This document shows, in pieces, positions 58,617-64,000 of a stretch of 64,000 bases of DNA (within the stretch, counting starts at the first letter, position 1; the number at the start of each line of letters is the position of its first letter). Position numbers and translations under genes: made by a program. A model generated the notes under the pieces. That model did no database searches. It was not told the DNA's origin and saw only the letters and a list, made by a program, of their open reading frames with translations. Origin of the DNA: Chiridota heheva (lineage: Eukaryota > Echinodermata > Holothuroidea > Apodida > Chiridotidae); contig JAIGNY010000327.1 in NCBI GenBank assembly GCA_020152595.1, positions 2,135,001-2,199,000 of the forward strand. The letters run 5' to 3'.

Positions 58617-61600
58617 ACAAACATAAACTAAACAAATTACACTCATAATTTTTTCTATAACAGCAATTACTTGAGGGTAGAGAATCCCCCTCCCTTCCCC
58701 TCCTCCCCCCTCTAGCACCACCACTGAAAATGATTGGTAGAGGGGTCTGAAAAAGCAACAATGAAAAACAAAAAAAACTGAGTATCAACACACAAGCATA
58801 CAATATCCCAATAAAGCCTGAATCACATAAACATGCTAGGCTGTGTGTCACATGACTATAAGTACATTAAAAGTACTAACACACATATATCCTTCCCTTG
58901 AATGCACACCCATTCATCAAAGTATCAAGATCATTCTCAGAATTAATACACAGACAAGTTACAAATTTGTCTTTGAATATTTTGAACAATTAAAGGGGGA
59001 CTCTCTTTAATATAGAGGGGGACATAACGGTAATTTACTAATAATCATTGTCAACCTTATCATTTGATGAACATTGTCAACCTGAAAATTGACATCATAA
59101 TGTATTATAAAGTTAAATTTTTTAGTGAAAGTACAAACAATTTTGATGAACGTTTTTGCTATTTTCTATCAAATTTTCTTTCAGGTAAGCTTGGAACTAC
59201 TACCCGTCCATATACACCCGTCTTTAACAAACTCAGGCAGATTATAATTACCTACAATCGTGGACAAAATATTTAAGACACTCATTTACTACTTTAAAAA
59301 AAATAGAAATATATAATCAATAAGGTATTCCCCCTCTCCCTCATATCTTTTCAATGTTGGACTAGAATTTATCTAAATTACCTTCTTTTGAATGAACTGT
59401 AATTTAAGTCAACTATATATATGCCAACATTGAATGGGAGGGGTGAGGGAGGGAAGGGGATGCTTGGCGGTGTGGGGGGGGGGGGAGAGGTGAAAATGTT
59501 TTAAAAATCATGCTCTTAACGTCATTAATAAATAAACATTTCCCATGGTCCACAATAGCCCAATAGATATATTTTATACAAAAAATAAAGAAGCAATGTT
59601 GACAACAATTTTGACAGAAAACAATTGATTACTAAGTGTCTCAAGAAATTTTGTCCAAGATTGTAACTATTATTTTTTGCTCAGATACTAAAACCTGCAT
59701 TGATTGTTTTAAAGAAAAATATTGGGATATGAAACAAAGTATATTCCTTCCCTCCAAAAATGTTGGCAATGCACCATTTATCACCATTGTTACAACCATG
59801 ACCCTTGGAGCACATGGGAATCACGACCCTGATAAAATCATTTTTGCTATGTTAACAACCCCAGCCCCCAAAAAATCTACATTTTACTTCGCTTATATCA
59901 CCCCCCACTCCCTTATGTTGAACCTTTACACTAAAATGTTAACAAATGGATGCCATTCTTGAATGAAGAGGTATATAGTTTGAAGATGTATGGCTTGCAA
60001 AATATATTGGCTTTAAAATCCAAAGACTATTTTGTTTTTTCCAAATAGCTTTAATAAGATTTTCCATTCAGTTGTTTTTTATATATGTAATCAATTCTCC
60101 TTCAGTAACATGTGCAAAAAATCTGGAAAATGTATATATTTTTTATAAACTCTGTTCACTTTAATCAAATTTGAGCCACATGAATTATAACTGACAAATA
60201 CATAACCAACTGTTTCTTTAACCTGCTGATATGTCTGAAAATATACAGTAAATTGGCTTAAAACATATCTGAGGCAGTCGCATCAAGCTAGACATGTCGT
60301 GGCAACATGGGTGAGGCTAAACAGGGATGGATGTAAAATATATAACACACAGAGGATGACTGAGAGGTTGAACAAAGGCAGAAATAATTCTAAGATCATC
60401 TCTCAAAAGAGTATATCCAGTCAATGATTACATGAATGCATGCTTGTCTAGCTGTGTAATTATGTAAAGGTTCATATTTCTCAATTTCTTTTCTTTCTAT
60501 TCTGTATCTTTCCTCTAATCATTTGTACATTTACAATGAGTGGTTCTACTTTGATAAGCCCTCGGGCAGTGGCATAGTGGGGGAGGCCCTGGAGGGGTGA
60601 TTATGACATTAAAAGACAGCATTAAACCCCCCTTAAAAGACAGCATTGATATCCCCTCTCTCAGGGATGTAGCCAGAAATTTGAAAGGGGGAAGGCCTCT
60701 GTGAAAAAATAATTTGCACCAGACTCAATGAGATCATCTAATTATACGCTCACAGGACTAATCTCTACTGGAAGAAGGGGGAGGAAGGGGGGGGGGGGAG
60801 GAAGGGGGGGGGAGCCTGAACTCATTTTGCCTAAAAAACAAAACAAGAACAACCTTGGAACTTTATAGATACATGCCATAACAAGACTGCTACAGTTATT
60901 CATTAAGATGAATAAGGAATATGTTATGATAAGAAATTAATTAGAAATGAAATGAATTATATTTACATAAGGCATAATATTGCACAAAGAGTGGATGAAG
61001 ATATCAATTGATGTATTGCAAATAACAGCACCTTAAGATGTAGAAACTACATGGACATATAGCTAGTATGTTTATTTACATTACACATGATTACAAAGAT
61101 AAGGATATCTTTGTACTGTAGGTGAAAGCAAACCTTCACCTTCTAAGTACTTCAATGTCACATAAGATCATGGCATAAACCCAACTTATTTACTTCCCCA
61201 AGTAAATTCGATAAAATTTGTTTACTTTCATACAGCTATTAACCTAAATTATGTACCTATGTGACTCTGTCCAATGTTCTTAGAATAACAGCAACTTTAA
61301 CTTGAGAAATGAAGAAGCTATAATTCAACTCAACATTGCGCAATTTGATCCCAGAGTGACCACGGCGGGATTTTCCCACTCTTTTCCCATTTTGACCATC
61401 ACATACAGGAAAAGTCATGTTACAATAATGTTCTGAAGAAAGTCAGTGACTTTAAATGCTGACTTAAACATCCTATACTGACTTCAGCAATCCCTTGTGA
61501 ATAGATTTGACTGTTTAATGACATGGTTTTGGTCTAAAAAGAAAGTAATGTCACAGAAATATGTCAATTGTATCTAAGGATAAAATGTTTTTACAATTTC

Positions 61601-62451
61601 TTAAAAAAAAAATCCAAATTATTTTGTTTGGAACTTATTCAACCAAGATAAATTAGAATTTTTTCAGATGAATTTCTATCCCTACCTCATAAATTGAAGA
61701 ATGCATGATCCCAGTCAATGCATGTTGGAATTATCTTCCGTTTTCCCATGCATTGTTTAAAATGAAGGTCTATGGACATATAACATTTTCTACACTGATG
61801 TGGTTAAAAAAGTTCTAAAATCTGAGCAGGTCTGCAATCTTGAAAGCAGTAATTCAGTGTTTGAGTTATGGATAATTAAAGTGTGCTCAATTTTTAATTT
61901 ATGCTAAATTTGTTGATGTAAGAGCAGCTAAAAATCTTCATTCAACATCTTTTTAAATTTCTTCTCCTAAACCTTCATCACTAAAACTGATGTTAGAATT
62001 TGATTGAGGGAATTGCAAAGATTCAAAAATTCTTCTTCAGAAATTTCCTAACCCTTCAAACTTATTAATAATAGACAACTAAAAAGTAAAATTTTAAACA
62101 TAAGAAAATATCAAAAGGTCACTCTGTAAGAAGTTACAACAAAATTTGCAGATACTGATGCCTGGGATTTCAAAACGCTTTTGATGGTTTGGTTTGTTGA
62201 TTTAACAGCACCACGACAGTCAGAGTCAAATGTGCCAAGAGGGTTTTGATAAATTATGGTGTAAGAATAAGGATACTGATGAGATGGAAGGTTTGTAAGG
62301 GAGATAAAGGGGAAAAGCTGAATGATGGAGAATGCTTTTGATTACATCGTTTTCCTTATGAATGGTTTTAAAGCAATATAGCCACTGTAACCTCAATGTC
62401 CATATTCCCTATACAATGCTCGTAGCCAACATGGGGCACAGGGGACATGTC
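58617..62451. other. Intergenic; G-rich tracts, possible transposon end
   Basis: No coding gene seen. G tracts lie near 59476-59486 and 60788-60812. GATGTAGCCAGAAATTTGAA at about 60665 resembles the reverse complement of TTTTCACAAGG-to-GTAGCC sequence ending near 63445, and may mark the same element family. A direct pair with AAAAGACAGCATTRA lies at 60611-60650. Confidence 0.4.
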
Positions 62452-63322
62452 CCCCCTTGTGAAGGTATGTTCCCCCTTGTGAAGGTATGTTTCCCCTTGT
62501 GAAGGTATGTTCCCCCTTGTGAAGGTATGTTCCCCCTTGTGAAGGTATGTTCCCCCTTGTGAAGGTATGTTCCCCCTTGTGAAGGTATGTTTCCCCTTGT
62601 GAAGGTATGTTCCCCCTTGAGAAGGTATGTTTCCCCTTGTGAAGGTATGTTTCCCCTTGAGAAGGTATGTTTCCCCTTGTGAAGGTATGTTTCCCCTTGT
62701 GAAGGTATGTTCCCCCTTGTGAAGGTATGTTCCCCCTTGTGAAGGTATGTTCCCCCTTGTGAAGGTATGTTCCCCCTTGTGAAGGTATGTTTCCCCTTGA
62801 GAAGGTATGTTTCCCCTTGTGAAGGTATGTTTCCCCTTGAGAAGGTATGTTTCCCCTTGTGAAGGTATGTTCCCCCTTGTGAAGGTATGTTCCCCCTTGT
62901 GAAGGTATGTTCCCCCTTGTGAAGGTATGTTTCCCCTTGAGAAGGTATGTTCCCCCTTGTAAAGGTATGTTTCCCCTTGAGAAGGTATGTTTCCCCTTGT
63001 GAAGGTATGTTTCCCCTTGAGAAGGTATGTTCCCCCTTGTGAAGGTATGTTCCCCCTTGTGAAGGTATGTTCCCCCTTGTGAAGGTATGTTTCCCCTTGT
63101 GAAGGTATGTTTCCCCTTGAGAAGGTATGTTTCCCCTTGTGAAGGTATGTTCCCCCTTGTGAAGGTATGTTTCCCCTTGTGAAGGTATGTTCCCCCTTGT
63201 GAAGGTATGTTTCCCCTTGTGAAGGTATGTTCCCCCTTGTGAAGGTATGTTCCCCCTTGTGAAGGTATGTTTCCCCTTGAGAAGGTATGTTCCCCCTTGT
63301 AAAGGTATGTTTCCCCTTGTGT
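62452..63322. repeat. 20-bp minisatellite, about 43 units
   Basis: Exactly 20 bp per unit, GAAGGTATGTTCCCCCTTGT, with no length change over the whole array. Variation is confined to two main positions (C or T in TTCCCC/TTTCCC; T or A in CTTGT/CTTGA), plus AAAGG in two or three units. Since 20 is not a multiple of 3, the frame cycles every 60 bp and gives a 20-residue peptide repeat on the minus strand in frames of 318 and 336 codons; I treat these as artefacts. Confidence 0.97.
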
Positions 63323-63489
63323 AAAATCAGACAGGAAAATATAACACAAGATTTTACATACATAGACAATCTGCCCAAGTTCCCCTCTTGCGGTATTTGT
63401 GCCCTCTCCCCACCCCCTCCACCCTTGTGAAAATTCCTGGCTACAGACTTGCCCTATATCGATTAAAAAAACCCCATAGGCTAATTAAG

Positions 63490-63575
63490 ATAGGCTTATT
63501 ACCATAGGCTTATTACCATAGGCTTATTACCATAGGCTTATTACCATAGGCTTATTACCATAGGCTTATTACCAT
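63490..63575. repeat. 14-bp minisatellite, 6 units
   Basis: Six perfect copies of ATAGGCTTATTACC. A related CATAGGCTAATTAAG precedes the array. Confidence 0.95.
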
Positions 63576-63778
63576 CTCACAACACCATATCGGGGTGGGT
63601 AGAGGTACAGAGACCCCTTATTTTATTTTTTTGTTTGATTTCTCACATAAGGCACAGACATTTGCACTGGCTTACAGACTTGAAGCCCCGTAGTATGGCC
63701 AGTGGTTTTTAGGTCTCTGGGAGACTTTAGTTTCTCACAAAAGATGTCACAACCACAACTTAAAAGTTTTGTATTTAC

Positions 63779-64000
63779 CATGCTTTTTCTTCCATCAGCT
63801 GATTGATTTGCAAAATTTGTATTAACTGTCATGTCATTGCATATCATGAAATATTTGTTCCAGCTTATTATTATGATTACTACTACACATTTATAGAGCA
63901 CTCACTTCTATAAAACAGAAATGCAATCAGCAGTGCTTTACAACCCTTCGAAAATTAACAAAAGTTTATTATTTATTCATAAGCCACACCCACCATGCAG
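63779..64000 (-). repeat. R1 dispersed repeat, cut by window end
   Basis: Matches 50197-50300 in the same orientation (CTGATTGATTTGCAAAA, TCATGTCATTGCATATCATG, TATTCATAAGCCACACC). Split at 63863 by an inserted piece and continuing past the window. Confidence 0.75.
63864..63971 (-). mobile_element. LINE/SINE 3' tail inserted in R1
   Basis: A 108-bp piece absent from the R1 copy at 50280. It contains TTATTATTATGATTACTACT, ATTTATAGAGCACTCACT and GTGCTTTACAA words, typical of the reversed 3' tails of CR1/L2-like elements. Short and strongly truncated. Confidence 0.6.

Noticed and set aside
62368-63378. 336- and 318-codon minus-strand frames with a 20-residue repeat
   Set aside because: Generated by a 20-bp unit without stops in any phase; no signal peptide or flanking exon signals. 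Kept only as a hunt item.

Overview
This is an invertebrate nuclear genome segment. It is AT-rich and gene-poor, with spliced coding exons, long introns, abundant minisatellites, one 3.9-kb satellite and many DNA-transposon remnants. The only convincing protein-coding gene is the 3' end of a cytoplasmic polyadenylation element-binding protein of the CPEB2/3/4 type on the + strand. Its last two coding exons lie at 12031-12212 and 16813-17037. A SINE at about 35150-35530 appears to carry the Deu-type central domain known from deuterostomes. With the CPEB sequence, this suggests a deuterostome invertebrate (echinoderm, hemichordate or lancelet); I cannot name the species.

Layout. 1-12030 is upstream intron of the CPEB gene; no earlier exon was found. 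It holds a tRNA-derived SINE at both ends in opposite orientation, a long dispersed repeat (R1) broken up by insertions, a hAT-like element nested inside another hAT-like element (5457-7961), two abutting inverted-repeat elements (9037-11086) and a hairpin MITE (11221-11402). The last intron (12213-16812) holds a 187-bp inverted repeat about 2.6 kb apart. Between its arms lie one copy of a minisatellite-bearing element, a captured LINE fragment and an A-rich minisatellite. 17038 onward is 3'UTR and 3' flank, mostly featureless. 24578-24952 is a 22-bp minisatellite and 26902-30823 is a 54-bp satellite with higher-order structure.

31230-64000 is intergenic or intronic sequence of unknown genes. 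It contains a TTAA-flanked MITE, two LINE 3' ends, the Deu-type SINE, a 650-bp TA-rich array, a second copy of the minisatellite-bearing element, three copies of a TTAA MITE family (P) with long inverted termini, a 347-bp DNA element with a 5-bp target duplication, a 20-bp minisatellite of about 43 units, and further R1 copies. At 43912-44050 a cluster of palindromic factor sites precedes a Kozak-context ATG and a consensus splice donor on the minus strand. It is a candidate promoter and first exon of an otherwise unseen gene.

The main theme is traffic between transposons and tandem repeats. One minisatellite (49222-49957) is built from the terminus of a P-family MITE. Another (62452-63322) sits inside termini that resemble a local dispersed element. 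The R1 family is itself three diverged units of about 276 bp. I saw no CRISPR array, operon or bacterial gene.
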